64,000 nucleotides of DNA from Bombyx mori (GCF_030269925.1 NC_085112.1:4527501-4591500), one strand, 5' to 3'. Positions 46,470 to 56,894 are shown, numbered from the stretch's first letter. Notes: generated by a model not told the origin, from the sequence alone. Numbers and translations are program-made.

Positions 46470-46566
46470 GTTTTTTTTTTTTACGATGGAATGATTACTG
46501 GTGGCTCGGAGGCCTTTCCAGTTTCACCAGGACAGGTGGGCGAGCAAAGGCTCAGCCAGGAGGGAA
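46470..46566 (-). mobile_element. LINE 3' end, second UTR family, short copy
   Basis: T run, then GATTACTGGTGGCTCGGAGG, CCTTTCCAGTTTCACCAGGA and GCTCAGCCAGGAGGG, matching the first 95 bp of the 39209-39600 fragment. Severe 5' truncation. Confidence 0.75.
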
Positions 46567-46715
46567 ATTGCCCACGCTACAATCCGGCCATCCTACGACT
46601 TCATACGTATTAATAATATTTTCTAAGCATAATAACTTCTGACATAAAATAACATATAAGTAATATAAATAAAATAATACAGGGTTTTTCTGCAACATCC
46701 AATCTTAATTTTTTT

Positions 46716-47060
46716 CAGTATAGTTACAACGGCAGCCTCACCCTTCATACCGAAATGCATTACTGCTCCACGGCAGAAATAGGCTGGGTGGTGGGTGGTC
46801 CTACCCGCGCGGACTCACAAGAGGTTCTACCACCAGTAATTACGCAAATTATAATTTTGCTGGTTTGATTTTTACTACGTGACACAAAATGTTTTCACGA
46901 TGTTTTTCCTTCACCGTGAAAGTCAATCATGAACATTTGTCAAGTAGGTACGTATTTTATTAGAAAAAATAGTATTTGCCAGCGGGATTCGAACACCGGT
47001 GCATCGCTGGATACGAATGCATCGGACGTCTTATCCTTTAGGCCACGACGACTTTTTAAA
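46716..47060 (-). repeat. tRNA-headed Bm1-type SINE
   Basis: Read on the minus strand, it starts with a tRNA-like head: A box TGGCCTAAAGG (47045-47035) and B box GTTCGAATCC (46994-46985), about 40 bp apart as in pol III promoters. A middle section of about 120 bp follows, then the Bm1 core from ACTGGTGGTAGAACCTCT to about the word ACTATACT, where it is cut off at about 46716. It is the only copy in the window that keeps the promoter head; the others start at ACTGGTGGTAGG. Promoter activity is inferred from the boxes only. Confidence 0.75.
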
Positions 47061-47464
47061 CAAAGCCCCAAGTTAATAATTATCTATCTGTGAAAATAGC
47101 GCAATTGTTTAAATAGTTTTTCAGAGATGTGCGAGATTAACAAATAAACAGAAAATAATTAATAAATTTCTGATTAATGTTCTATCTATTACTTTTCTTT
47201 ATTATCGCTATTTGATTTTAATATATATTTTTTAATGTACCGACACATTAAGTTTTACTGTTTTATATAGTACGTATTGATAGATTTTGTTATTAATTTT
47301 ATCAAGGTTCACTGTGACTATCGCTGTGTATACACAGCAATTATTAATATTCAATCATATTATTATGTGCTTAAATAACACAGAGTTTTAATTAGAAAGG
47401 CAAATGAAAGATACATAATCCTTGTAAACGCGGACAACAAAACAAACATACAAATTAAAAAATA

Positions 47465-47888
47465 CTAGAGGTCCCGCAGCAGTCGAAATTCGACTATAAT
47501 TAATTGGAATTGTAAGTTTGTACACTATTATTATTGTATTTTATACTTCTATAATCACAAATTTCGCCAAAGCTACACTATAAAAAAATATTAATAAAGA
47601 CAAACAATATTAATCTATTCTCAATTTGACCATAAACGTCAAGAACAAAAGTTTGACAATAAATAGTATGCATGCGTGTGTGCGTCAAATACATGGTATG
47701 TAGTGTGTGTAATGTTTTCTTTATTGATTTAATGTATCTTTTATGCATTATTTAAAGAAAATATTAGCATTGTGCACTTCTTCTCTATATTCTCTATAAG
47801 TGTAGAAAGTTTCATACCTACTCCTCCGTCCGCGCAATTTTCGTAAAAAGGGATACAAAGTTTTTGCTTCATGTATTAATATATAGAT
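47465..47888 (-). repeat. TCTATATATTAATA...CTAG-ended repeat
   Basis: On the plus strand it begins CTAGAGGTCCCGCAGCAGTC and ends TGTATTAATATATAGATG. The internal phrases GAAAGTTTCATACCTACTCC and CGCGCAATTTTCGTAAAAAG look typical of Lepidoptera repeats. Read on the minus strand, the ends are TCTATATATTAATAC and ...CTAG, again Helitron-like, preceded by A and followed by T. Confidence 0.5.
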
Positions 47889-48090
47889 GCGTTTTTATTT
47901 CCTAATGGCGTTTTACAATGATACTTCAAATGAATGTATTCTTTACAAATTTATCACAGTCTACAAAAACACCTCGGGCCGTTTTAAATTATCTTTATTC
48001 GCCGTTGATCTACTTTTATGAATTTTTCTTGTCGCTCTTGTGACAATTCAACATTATGAATTATTCAGAACGTGTCGTTTTGTTTTTGTC

Positions 48091-48210
48091 TGGATAATTA
48101 AAGTAATCTAAAGATCTTGACACTCGTAAAACTGTTTTGGAACGAAGTTCCTTATGGGACGATGCGGAGGCGTACCCTAACCGGGAAAAAACGTCCGTAA
48201 CGTAAGATTT
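48091..48210 (+). repeat. left arm of a 120-bp inverted duplication
   Basis: This stretch is repeated as the reverse complement at 49511-49630 with three mismatches and no gaps. The arm includes 43 bp of flank (TGGATAATTAAAGTAATCTA ...) that lies outside the palindrome-ended element plus the first about 77 bp of that element. Confidence 0.8.
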
Positions 48211-48516
48211 TTATTTGTAATACACACAGTGTACGACTTAACTTTGTATTAACGTACAAAAATATAATAACATATTTTTTTATCAATCATTGACCACGAT
48301 CTCAGAGCGTTCGTTTGCGCAATACACTAACCCTTATGCAAACACCTGTGAATGAAGTGTACCACAATAAGTTCGCACGTTACCGAATGACCGTGGGTGT
48401 TGCGAAATCTCCGGTTTTATATTCTTTATACCTCGAATAGAACTTGAAATTAATATTTTTATAATAAGGAACTTCGTGCCTATCCGGTGTCCCACGACAC
48501 CACACATCTTTTTTTT
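48134..48516. repeat. palindrome-ended interspersed element, copy 2
   Basis: Starts GGAACGAAGTTCCTTATGGG and runs through TAACGTAAGATTTTTATT to AATAAGGAACTTCGTGCC, TCCGGTGTCCCACGACACC and CACATCTTTTTTTT. It is very close to copy 1 at 35426-35840. GGTGTC-CCAC-GACACC near the right end can form a hairpin. Confidence 0.65.
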
Positions 48517-48775
48517 ATGTTTGAGGTATTACTGGTGGCCCGGAGGCCTCTCCAGTTTCACCAAAACAGGTGGGCGAGCAAAGACTCAGTCAGGAGGGGT
48601 GGAATTTACTAACAGCTGCCCGATCGGAATCGCCACCCGCTGAGAAACTCAGAGGGCAGATGTTTAGGTTAGGTTGCACGTCGAACTCTTTGCCGAGTTC
48701 GACGAGTATGGTTGCCGGAGTCCCTAAGTCTGCTCCTAGTGTTAGACCTGAAGGCGTCTCCGTAAAACTGTTGTA
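48509..48775 (-). mobile_element. LINE 3' end, second UTR family
   Basis: GGTATTACTGGTGGCCCGGA, GGCCTCTCCAGTTTCACCAA, TTAGGTTGCACGTCGAACTC and GCTCCTAGTGTTAGACCTGA match 39209-39600, with a deletion in the middle. Its T run coincides with the T run at the right end of the palindrome-ended element, so one probably inserted at or into the end of the other. Confidence 0.75.
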
Positions 48776-49510
48776 TATCAAGACTTGTTTGTGTCTGTGG
48801 GTCAACTTTCAACACCCATCTGTTTATTCAAGATTTGAGCATGAAAGATTTAAAATGAAATTTAACAATTTATGAAATTCTAGTATTCATAATATCCATT
48901 ATCAAACAAATGCCGCAGAGCTTGCTGGTCAAGTAGTTAAGAACTACTACTATAATATAGGTTTCAATTGTATAAGTATAAGAGAGTATTTACTGGCTAT
49001 ACTAACCTTCAAACCAGAAAGGATGATTATTTTGTAGCATAAATATGTAGGTAAAACGTCTGTCATTAAATATCAACTTTTAAATTATTGAATTTATACT
49101 AAATAATTGTTAAAACTAACATACTTTTGATTATCTATCTCGCTCACACATGACTTTCTTAACGTAACGTAACCAAGGTGGAACATTCAATAAATTGCTA
49201 CCTATAGATTTCGGAATTATTCTCCTATAATTCTGAATACATCATGTCTTTGATCAGACATATTCAATATGTTATTATTGTTTTTGTTCCATCATATGTT
49301 ATCTCTAGTACAATTACATACAAATTGTAAAGGTTACAAAATTCTATATAGAACCTTAATTGTCAATTTGATATATTAGATTAATTAAGATATTTGTATG
49401 ACTTCAGTTTGTCCTAACGAATGTTTGTTATGTTAATATTCATTTCAAAGAATACTTGAAACCTACAATTACACACAATACACACAAGTTGTGAAATAGA
49501 CAACATTATT
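48776..49510. other. AT-rich spacer, nothing recognised
   Basis: This is the inner part of the segment between the two inverted arms. No gene is seen. Confidence 0.4.
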
Positions 49511-49630
49511 AAATCTTACGTTACGGACGTTTTTTCCCGGTTAGGGTACGCCTCCGCACGGTCCCATAAGGAACTTCGTTCCAAAACAGTTTTACAAGTG
49601 TCAAGATCTTTAGATTACTTTAATTATCCA
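49511..49630 (-). repeat. right arm of the inverted duplication
   Basis: The reverse complement of 48091-48210 at 117 of 120 positions. It carries only the left end of the palindrome-ended element plus the same flank, so it is not a second complete insertion. Confidence 0.8.
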
Positions 49631-50060
49631 AAGAATATTAATTATCAAAAACTCACTTTTATTTAACACAATGATATTATTTAAATGTAAGAAACCATAT
49701 TTTTTTCAACGTATGAAACATATATCACGGCTGTAGTTACTAAAACCCAATATCCAATATTTACATAAATTGTAGTTTTAGCCATATCTAATCTAATCTA
49801 AACACTTACACAAATACTTTTTTTAAAACACTCCCCTAGATGGATGCTTCTATAAATGGAGCTTTCCAACTAAATCGTTCTAGATTGTTTTTTTTTTCTT
49901 TTAATGCAACCTTTACTTAGGATCAGTGGACCACATCTATTCAAGATCTTAAGTAAATAATAGTAAAGTAATATAGCACTTAACAAATCTTTGGGGCAAC
50001 ATTGTTTTTTTAAAATTGAATATTTATCATTCAACTAAATCAAATAATCCGATAGAGCAT
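49631..50060. other. AT-rich spacer, nothing recognised
   Basis: No gene or assignable repeat. Confidence 0.4.
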
Positions 50061-50062
50061 CT

Positions 50063-50440
50063 CTTTTTTTTTTGTTGCCCCAGTAGGCTGACGATCATAC
50101 GGCCCATCTGATGGTAAATAGCTACAGTTGCCCATGGACTTCAGCAATACCTGGAGCAGAGCCAAGCCGCTGCCTACCGTTAAGTACTCTCCACAATCCT
50201 CGTTTGAAGAAGGACAAGTCATAGCGCTAGAGAAACACTGTAAAGAGAAGCTCATTCCAAAGCCGGATGGTACGTGGCAAAAAAGATCTCTGAAAACGCA
50301 CTGTAGATGAACGCAGTGGCTCCATGTAGTATGGATGAACTCTACTCCGATGGCGGGCCGTGCGATGGTAAATACGCGATGATGGAATCATCTCAAACAA
50401 TTCCTCAGAGCATTCCCCATGGCACCTTTTGCTCTCTATA
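50063..50440 (-). mobile_element. LINE 3' end (RLWNE family)
   Basis: T run, then GTTGCCCCAGTAGGCTGACG, GACTTCAGCAATACCTGGAG, GGAAAAACACTG-type sequence and the coding remnant described separately. It is homologous to 37100-37337 and 23815-23905. The 5' edge is near 50440, where similarity to a LINE protein stops. Confidence 0.75.
50122..50425 (-). pseudogene. LINE ORF C-terminus with FLPRTIRLWNE motif
   Basis: One minus-strand frame reads ELFEMIPSSRIYHRTARHRS, RVHPYYMEPLRSSTVRFQRS, FLPRTIRLWNELLFTVFL, then an in-frame stop, then RYDLSFFKRGLWRVLNGRQR and GIAEVHGQL before the stop at 50122-50124. The R.FLPRT.RLWN.LP....F block is the conserved C-terminal segment of many insect LINE proteins. 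One internal stop makes it a pseudogene, and the RT core is absent. Confidence 0.7.
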
Positions 50441-50920
50441 TTTTCTCAGTACATTAATAACGTGATACACCATTTCTTAGAACGTAAAGTTTATATGAAA
50501 AGCTTTATGTTATTCCCCGTAGAACAACTAAACTGGAAGTTTCAGGAAAAGCCACGGGAACTCACAAAGTCTCAGCCTACAAAGTACGTACTAAAGACCA
50601 AACTGTAATTATCTACACTGAATAAGTAATGTATTGCTATAAGAGCTTCGGAAGGTTCCAGATAATTTATCATATTACATTTGAAATTTACTGTGAATGA
50701 AAAACATAAAGAGCTGAAGGAAAAACAATTTGGTATGTTCATTGTACTAAGGTTGGATGGATTACGTTCATATTACGTGCTCCGTTATTCCACAGTTATG
50801 AATATTAAAATATTTCCTGTTCACGAAAATTACTATAATGTTTTACTAAGCTCAATATAGTCTTTCAATAGTTTTTTTTTTTTTTTTCAATAGAATATAT
50901 TTTGAATGGCATTCTTGTGC
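50441..50920. other. AT-rich spacer, nothing recognised
   Basis: No gene or assignable repeat. Ends in a T run at about 50871-50887. Confidence 0.4.
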
Positions 50921-50922
50921 AA

Positions 50923-51477
50923 AAAAGATGTGTGGTGTCGTGGGAAACCGGATAGGAACGAAGTTCCTTATTATAAAAAATATTAATTTTAAGTTCTATT
51001 CGAGGTATAAAGAAAATAATTATTTGGGTATACATTTTTTATTATGATTTTTTTATTGATAATAATAAAATAAAACTACTTTACAAAGTTATCAACTTTA
51101 TTTTATTCACAACGGTTTATAAAAAAATAGCGACCCGCCCTCGCTTCGCTTCGGAAACTGTAATTTATTATTGATTTCTCCACTATTTAATGGATGTTAT
51201 TATACATATAAACCTTCCTCTTCAATAATTCTATCTATTAAAAAAAACCGCATCAAAATCCGTTGCGTAGTTTTAAAGATTTAAGCATACATAGGGACAG
51301 AGAAAGCGACTTTGTTTTATACTATGTAGTGATATATAAAGAAATATGGTATTTTTTGTACGTTATTACAAAGTTAAGTCATACACTGTGTGCATTACTA
51401 ATAAAAATCTTACGTTACGGACGTTTTTTCCCGCATCGTTTTCCCTCCGCATCGTCCCATAAGGAACTTCGTTCCAA
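50923..51477. repeat. palindrome-ended element, copy 3, interrupted
   Basis: Reverse orientation to copies 1 and 2: AAAAAAGATGTGTGGTGTCG, GGAACGAAGTTCCTTATTAT at the left, and AAAATCTTACGTTACGGACG to CATAAGGAACTTCGTTCC at the right. The middle is replaced by a foreign insert at about 51020-51340. Confidence 0.6.
51020..51340. repeat. insert: TAGCGACCCGCCC-type repeat
   Basis: Contains ATAGCGACCCGCCCTCGCTT, then AAACCTTCCTCTTCAATAAT, ATCAAAATCCGTTGCGTAGT and TTTGTTTTATACTATGTAGT. It resembles the 43098 repeat at one end and is of a type that I associate with Lepidoptera. It sits inside the palindrome-ended element and is therefore the younger of the two. Confidence 0.5.
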
Positions 51478-51479
51478 AA

Positions 51480-52585
51480 ATATATGCAAAGTTTAAAGGT
51501 TTAATTTAAAAAAAAAAAACCGGATCTGTATAAGCAAATACTCGCTCACAAAGCTAACGCAGGTAGTACGGACGCCCTTACGGCAATAGCCACTTTACCC
51601 AACAATATGGAACCCTAATAAGGTTTAAAAGACTATAAATCGTGAGGCCATCAATTTGCATGCTAATAATAATATAGAAGCGACTGCCTGCCGCAGACAA
51701 CTGAGTGACTAGGGAGAAACTTTAACAGCGCCCCCACCCCCTGCCGTGGACGCCCAAATGATCCTTGGGGTATTAAGACATTTTTCTTCTCTCGGCAATT
51801 ATATTACAGATCTGCTATTATTAAAAAAAAAACCGAAGTGTATAAAGCTACGTTTCGTTTTTTTTAAAAAGCAATTTATTCATTCATCTGCCAGTAACAT
51901 TTCTTAGGAATAGTGATTAAAACGAGAACAATTATTCATTTTAATTAATGGTACTACAGCGGTGTGCGGTTAATGTCGTGAAATTGAATTTGAATTTTGG
52001 AATCTGTCAGGCTATTGGTTTTTTTTTTAAATTAAAATTAATGAATGCTAACTTTGTCCGAAACAATTTTGTGGCTCTATTTAATTAGTTTAACTGGCAG
52101 ATGGACAAATGTTCTATTTGTTTTTAAATTTCATCTTAATGCCAAAATAACGTAATGCCATTAATTATATCAACAAGCTGTCCGCAAAAGGCAATTGAAG
52201 CTCTCGAATAATAAGCCGACTAAATTAGGTTGACATTACACAAACAGTGTATCATTATCATTACTAAATTGTTATGAAATACACAAACACTAAATTACAA
52301 ATTCGTCCCACGAATCGCCTTGTTTGTTTGGGTGAAAGCTTTTGATACGATTCATTTACGTTGTTAATATAGGTTACTTCTAGCAAAGTTATATATTTGC
52401 TTATATAGATTTTTATTCATTTCGGCGAATGGGAAGGTAAACAAGGCAGCATCGTAATGAGAAAATTCAAAATGCGTTCTCCGCCTTAGGACGATATTGA
52501 CAAGATGAAACAAAGCCAACACTACACAAACCCAGTTCCTTTTGCTGATAGTAGACTGACTTGATGAACATCGTGGTTCGTCTAT
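51480..52585. other. AT-rich spacer, nothing recognised
   Basis: No gene or assignable repeat in about 1.1 kb. A short GC-rich patch, CAGCGCCCCCACCCCCTGCC, lies at about 51727. Confidence 0.4.
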
Positions 52586-52587
52586 AG

Positions 52588-52825
52588 TTTTTTTTTTAAA
52601 TTCTAAATGGGTGGACGAGCCCACAGCCCACCTAGTGTTAAGTGGTTACTGGAGCCCATAGACATCTATGACGTAAATGCGCCACCCACCTTGAGATATA
52701 AGTTCTAAGGTCTCAAGTATAGTTACAACGGCTTCCCCACCCTTCAAACCGAAACGCATTACTGCTTCACGGCAGAACTAGACAGGGCGGTGGTACCTAC
52801 CCGGGCGGACTCACAAGAGGTCCTA
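52588..52825 (-). repeat. Bm1 SINE
   Basis: T run, then AATGGGTGGACGAGCCCACA, TTAAGTGGTTACTGGAGCCC, CTTCAAACCGAAACGCATTA and ACTCACAAGAGGTCCTAG. Well preserved; it ends a few bases short of the common ACTGGTGGTAGG boundary. Confidence 0.9.
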
Positions 52826-53750
52826 GAGGTCCAATTAAATTGTAGTATATTAAATTTCTCAGTGCAGTTGATCAATTTAAAGAAAAGGTGATGAAACACT
52901 GTGTTTTATGATGACAAAAAACTGTGTGCTTTTTCTCGTAAAACTTATAAACAGTAATTTTGAGATAGATATGCTCATATTTTAGATTAAGCAGCTCATT
53001 TAATTAAATGACTTCAATAATTTAACTGTTGACATTAGAAGTGTAATGTTCGTTTTTATTTCTTTTAAATAAGTACCTACAGACGTGAAAAACACAACGT
53101 TAATGCTGTCATTCACAGTTGAGACAAAGTCGAAGTCTCCATTGAAGTATGGAGGTCCCGCCTTTGAATTGGAACAATTACTATAAGGAGGATATTAGAA
53201 GCATCCGTTCGAGCTAATAGTACCCTATCATTAATAGAATAATAATTGAAAATTATGTACAATCACGAATCTAAAACATCTCTGGGTCTAAGGGATTGCC
53301 GTTCCGTAGTCACTAAGTTCTAGTATTGAATGAACTATCAAGTTGTTCACTATACTCGTGTAGACAATCTACTGCATAGGTCTAACGGAGTCTCGTACCT
53401 AATAACAGGAGAAGTTGCGAGTTGATCCGCTGGCCCGAACGCTTTGTTTCACGGAATTTACATTTATATTACTTCGAGTTTTCAGCAAAACTTGCATGCC
53501 GCCTGTCTCTCCCAACACCTTTGCAGTTTCTCAACATTAAAACAACTTTCCCTGTCAAATCGATTGCAAATATCTTTGAAAATTCGAAGAGCTTATTTAA
53601 TTCCTATTTCCTTTTATGGCTGTTTATGGGCAAACGAAATCACAGCCCAATTGGTGACAAGTGGTTGCAAAAACTGGACAATGGACAGTGCAGGTGGCAG
53701 CGGACTGGACATACCTATATACACTAGAGCCGACGATCATTAGAGCAAAC
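52826..53750. other. spacer; possible LINE traces near its end
   Basis: No supported gene. Two overlapping plus-strand frames of about 100 codons at 53422-53743 have no domain that I recognise. Confidence 0.35.
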
Positions 53751-53754
53751 GGAT

Positions 53755-53950
53755 TTTAGAGTGGAACCGTGTACGCGCATACATAACGTGAAGAGTCCCT
53801 AGATCAAGTGGAGCGATGATTTCCAAAGGATAGCCAGCATGAAATGGATGACAAGGACCAAATACTGGTTCCATGGTGTAAGCTGGGAGAAGGCTGTGTT
53901 CAACAGTGGACAGCTGTGGACTTATGATAATGATAGACCAACTTTGACAC
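53755..53950 (+). pseudogene. RTE-type LINE C-terminus
   Basis: One frame reads IKWSDDFQRIASMKWMTRTK then YWFHGVSWEKAVFNSGQLW. RTE/CR1-related LINE proteins commonly end with RPP.RWSDD....AG..WM..A.DR..W....EA...QW. About 60 codons are recognisable and they are preceded by stops. No UTR or tail can be separated from the Jockey-type fragment that follows directly. Confidence 0.55.
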
Positions 53951-53954
53951 AATG

Positions 53955-54145
53955 TAGCCCACTAAATTTTTCGCCATATCTTCTCAGTATGAAAGCGTTT
54001 CCGATCCGATGATAGATTCTGCGAAACACTGCTCTTGCTAGAGCTAGTGAGAGCAATTTCGTCAGGTTAGAGCACCGTGAGCTCGCCTACTCGCCCGGTG
54101 AATCTAGTAAAACCCCTCGAGGCTATCAGAATAGGTACAATGATA
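53955..54145 (+). mobile_element. Jockey-type LINE 3' UTR fragment
   Basis: TTTTTCGCCATATCTTCTCA, TTTCCGATCCGATGATAGAT, TCTGCGAAACACTGCTCTTG and GAGCACCGTGAGCTCGCCTA match the 3' UTR at 11.9-12.1 kb. The A tail is decayed. Confidence 0.75.
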
Positions 54146-54770
54146 GGAATAGGAAACAAACAAAATGATCTAAAAAAGATGAAATACGATACGACACAGT
54201 AAAAACATTTAGTATTTTTTTTAAATTTTAAAATATTATTTATAGCTATCCACACTTAAAGCAAAGTATTAAGGAAGGCCCATAATTTAATTGAACTGTT
54301 TTATTAAACTTAAGACGAAACGTTTAGAGTTTCGCATTACCAAGTTTTATACCCGAGCCCTTCGTTTTGTAATCGAATAAATAATTCAGCTAGTCAAGAG
54401 AAATAATTCCTGGGAAGATATTTTATTACGTATTTAAAGAGATCTCCAATTAATTTAATGGCATTAATATTCAATTAAGATTAAATAGAAATAAGTTACT
54501 AAGTAAGATTGAGGATTTAAAGAGAATAAGTAAGTGCTAATAGCAAAATGTCTAAGCCTGCTTGGTTATTTCTGCCGTCAAGCAATTTACAGTTCGATTA
54601 TATCGCTACGAGTATTATTACCTTAATATTGAAACTGCTACCTCATGTCTTTCGTTTTACTCACACAATGTTACGTCCTTAATGTGAAAGTAATTCTTCA
54701 ACACATGTTAGCTCAGTTAGGTACGCATTTACGTAAGAAAGTTAATAAAATAACTGTACTATAATACTCG
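54146..54770. other. AT-rich spacer, nothing recognised
   Basis: No gene; a faint Bm1-like trace around 54560-54660. Confidence 0.35.
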
Positions 54771-55003
54771 ACACTTTTTTGATGGAAGGATCATTGATGC
54801 CTCGAGGGCCTTTCCAGTTTCACCAGAACAGGTGGGCGAATACGGGATTAGTCAGATGGGGTGGGATTTTCTAATAGCAGCCCGAGCTCCTCTGAGATTA
54901 TATATCTCAAAGAACTGTTTCGTGAATGCATCTACAACCGGATAGAAATCGCGACCTGCTGTGAAGAGAGAGTGTTTCTGAGATTCTCTCAGTTCGTACG
55001 GTT

Positions 55004-55339
55004 CTTCTTCTTCTCAGTCGCATGCACTCTTGGCAGAGTGGTCGTGGTCATCACTTCGGTTGGTGGTGCGCTTCACCAGACGTCGCCATTCCTCGCGTAC
55101 TGCGGCCCTTCTTGTGCACTTGTTAACGGTACCGTTTAAAGCTGCCTTTATTTGGTCGGTCCATCGTAACGGTGATCTGCCGCGCGGTCTTGTACCCTCT
55201 ATCATGCCCTGCACCACAAGGCGCTCCACTGAGTCGTCACCCTACCGCGACATATGCCCGAAGAAAGTGAGAATGCGACCCTGAACGATGGAGGATAGTC
55301 GCTGCTTGATGCCGAGTTCCTGTAGAATTGACTGATTCG
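55004..55339 (-). mobile_element. RTE-type LINE fragment nested in a LINE tail
   Basis: A 336-bp insert bounded by TTCGTACGGTT at 54993-55003 and 55340-55350, an exact 11-bp target-site duplication. On the minus strand it ends ...CGACTGAGAAGAAGAAGAA, a GAA-repeat tail as is usual for RTE elements. The coding part is listed separately. The 5' end is truncated. Confidence 0.8.
55014..55320 (-). pseudogene. RTE-type RT C-terminus
   Basis: On the minus strand it reads ERLVVQGMIEGTRPRGRSPL then RWTDQIKAALNGTV, CTRRAAVREEWRRLVKRTT and SDDHDHSAKSACD before the stop. The G.R.RGRSP.RWTDQI......R.A..R..WR..V segment followed by a His/Asp-rich end is the C-terminus of RTE-type proteins. The frame is open from the truncated 5' side to its natural stop, so this is a young insertion. 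No catalytic domain is present. Confidence 0.7.
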
Positions 55340-55480
55340 TTCGTACGGTTATCGAAGTCTTAACGCCTATTCCTACAGTTAGACCTGCACCTATCTAATA
55401 GCTTTATCAGTAATCGGGTAGATCCGTAAGAACGTGTTTAGGACGTCGACGGTGACAAACTCCTGAGCGAGCCGTTTTCG

Positions 55481-56585
55481 GAGGGTAGTCAATAGCGGCC
55501 ACGTTGAGGCGGTCATTATTACTCGACTGACTAGTAATTTAGGGTGTATTTTATACTGAAACCGGTATTTACAACCACACTGCGTATTTATCGTGTAAAT
55601 CAGTTATGCATTGTAGATAATGAATAGAACAACCTATAAAATTAAAAGTAGCGAATTCAATGCTGTGGTGCTTAGGTTAAGGTAAGTTTATATCGGTTAA
55701 ACTGAGAGATTACTTTCTTATATTTAGTACACGCGCGCAGGCATGAAATAACATCGTAGATTTTTCTTTACTGTTTGTTTGACTATTATCTCTTATCACT
55801 AGCAAAACCTACTCACGTTTCACTTTTTTTTAATTTACGACCTACCAAATTACCAAATAATATACTCACAAGCACATATATCGCAAAGGAAAGAACATAT
55901 TTATTATATACATTTTTATATGCAAGATAAAATTTTAAAAATTGAATTGAGAAGTAACCAATGATTTTCCATAAAATAGCAATTACCTTAACCCGAATAT
56001 AAACAACGCAACTATTAATTTAACAATAAAATCAAACGGAGCCTACAATGTGGGATAAAAGGATAATTTCCTCATTATCCATTTGCTTTACAGCTGTGCC
56101 CATTAACCGAATGAGCATCACGCCATCACGAGATGTGTAATGAGTAATTAGTTTTAGGAAAGGTTGTTAAATAGATCTCTCTTATGGAGGCTTTTAGTTT
56201 AGTTGCTAGTCATATCGTTCGAGTATTCAGGTATCTCCGAATGTGTTTCACCACTCGTATAATCACAAATAAAAAAAAAAAGGATTATGTGGTTTTACGA
56301 CAGCACGGTAAAAGTGAAACTTTTTTTCACATTATAGACATTTAACTCTGACAAACAACATTTACATCAAACACGGACAAAAATAAACAAAATAGCGTGG
56401 AGCACTGGCACAAATTAGTAATAGTCTATCACACTACACACACGGTCAGCTGCTGCGAACTATAGTCGCCACCATTTATTGGCCTTGGCTGCTCTGACGA
56501 GCGCCTTTCACTTTATCCCTACTCCTCGGCCGACCGTCATGCGACATGCAACACACAGACGAAAAAGTTTAAGACGATGTAATAA
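55481..56585. other. spacer with one GC-richer patch
   Basis: No supported gene. The patch at 56440-56560 (CACGGTCAGCTGCTGCGAAC, TTGGCTGCTCTGACGAGCGC) is GC-richer and could be part of a repeat not otherwise present here. A consensus donor AAG|GTAAGT occurs on the plus strand at 55682, without a supporting acceptor. Confidence 0.35.
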
Positions 56586-56894
56586 AATAATAATAATAAT
56601 AATAACTCTTTATTTATATAACACCTTAATATGTACACAGTAAAGTAATAAAACAAAAGTCGGTATATAAATCGGCGGCCTTATCGCTGAAAGCGATCTC
56701 TTCCAGGCAACCTTGCAGGGAGAGGAATAAGTTAACTGGACGGTGCTATATCTTAATAAACTTACATAAAAATATATACTTAAATACACATGTGAAAAAT
56801 AAATACCATATAAGATAAACTTACATACGATTAAATACAAATAAATACTAAAAATATACAAGATAAAATACAAAAGAAGTAGAAACTTATACAG

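Larger units (their letters stand above)
54774..55480 (-). mobile_element. LINE 3' end, second UTR family, interrupted
   Basis: The first part (54774-55003) has GGGCCTTTCCAGTTTCACCA and ATGCATCTACAACCGGATAG. The second part (55351-55480) has ATCGAAGTCTTAACGCC, GTAAGAACGTGTTTAGGACG and TCGACGGTG. Together they correspond to 39209-39600. The gap between them is filled by an RTE fragment flanked by an 11-bp direct repeat. Confidence 0.75.

Noticed and set aside
46985..47045. tRNA-like sequence with A and B boxes
   Set aside because: It continues into a SINE body and Bm1 core and cannot form a complete tRNA cloverleaf; it is the SINE promoter head, not a tRNA gene.
55670..55692. consensus splice donor AAG|GTAAGT on the plus strand, with TCAGTT about 85 bp upstream
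   Set aside because: The Inr-like word has no DPE at the right spacing, the stretch has no coding potential, and no acceptor was found.
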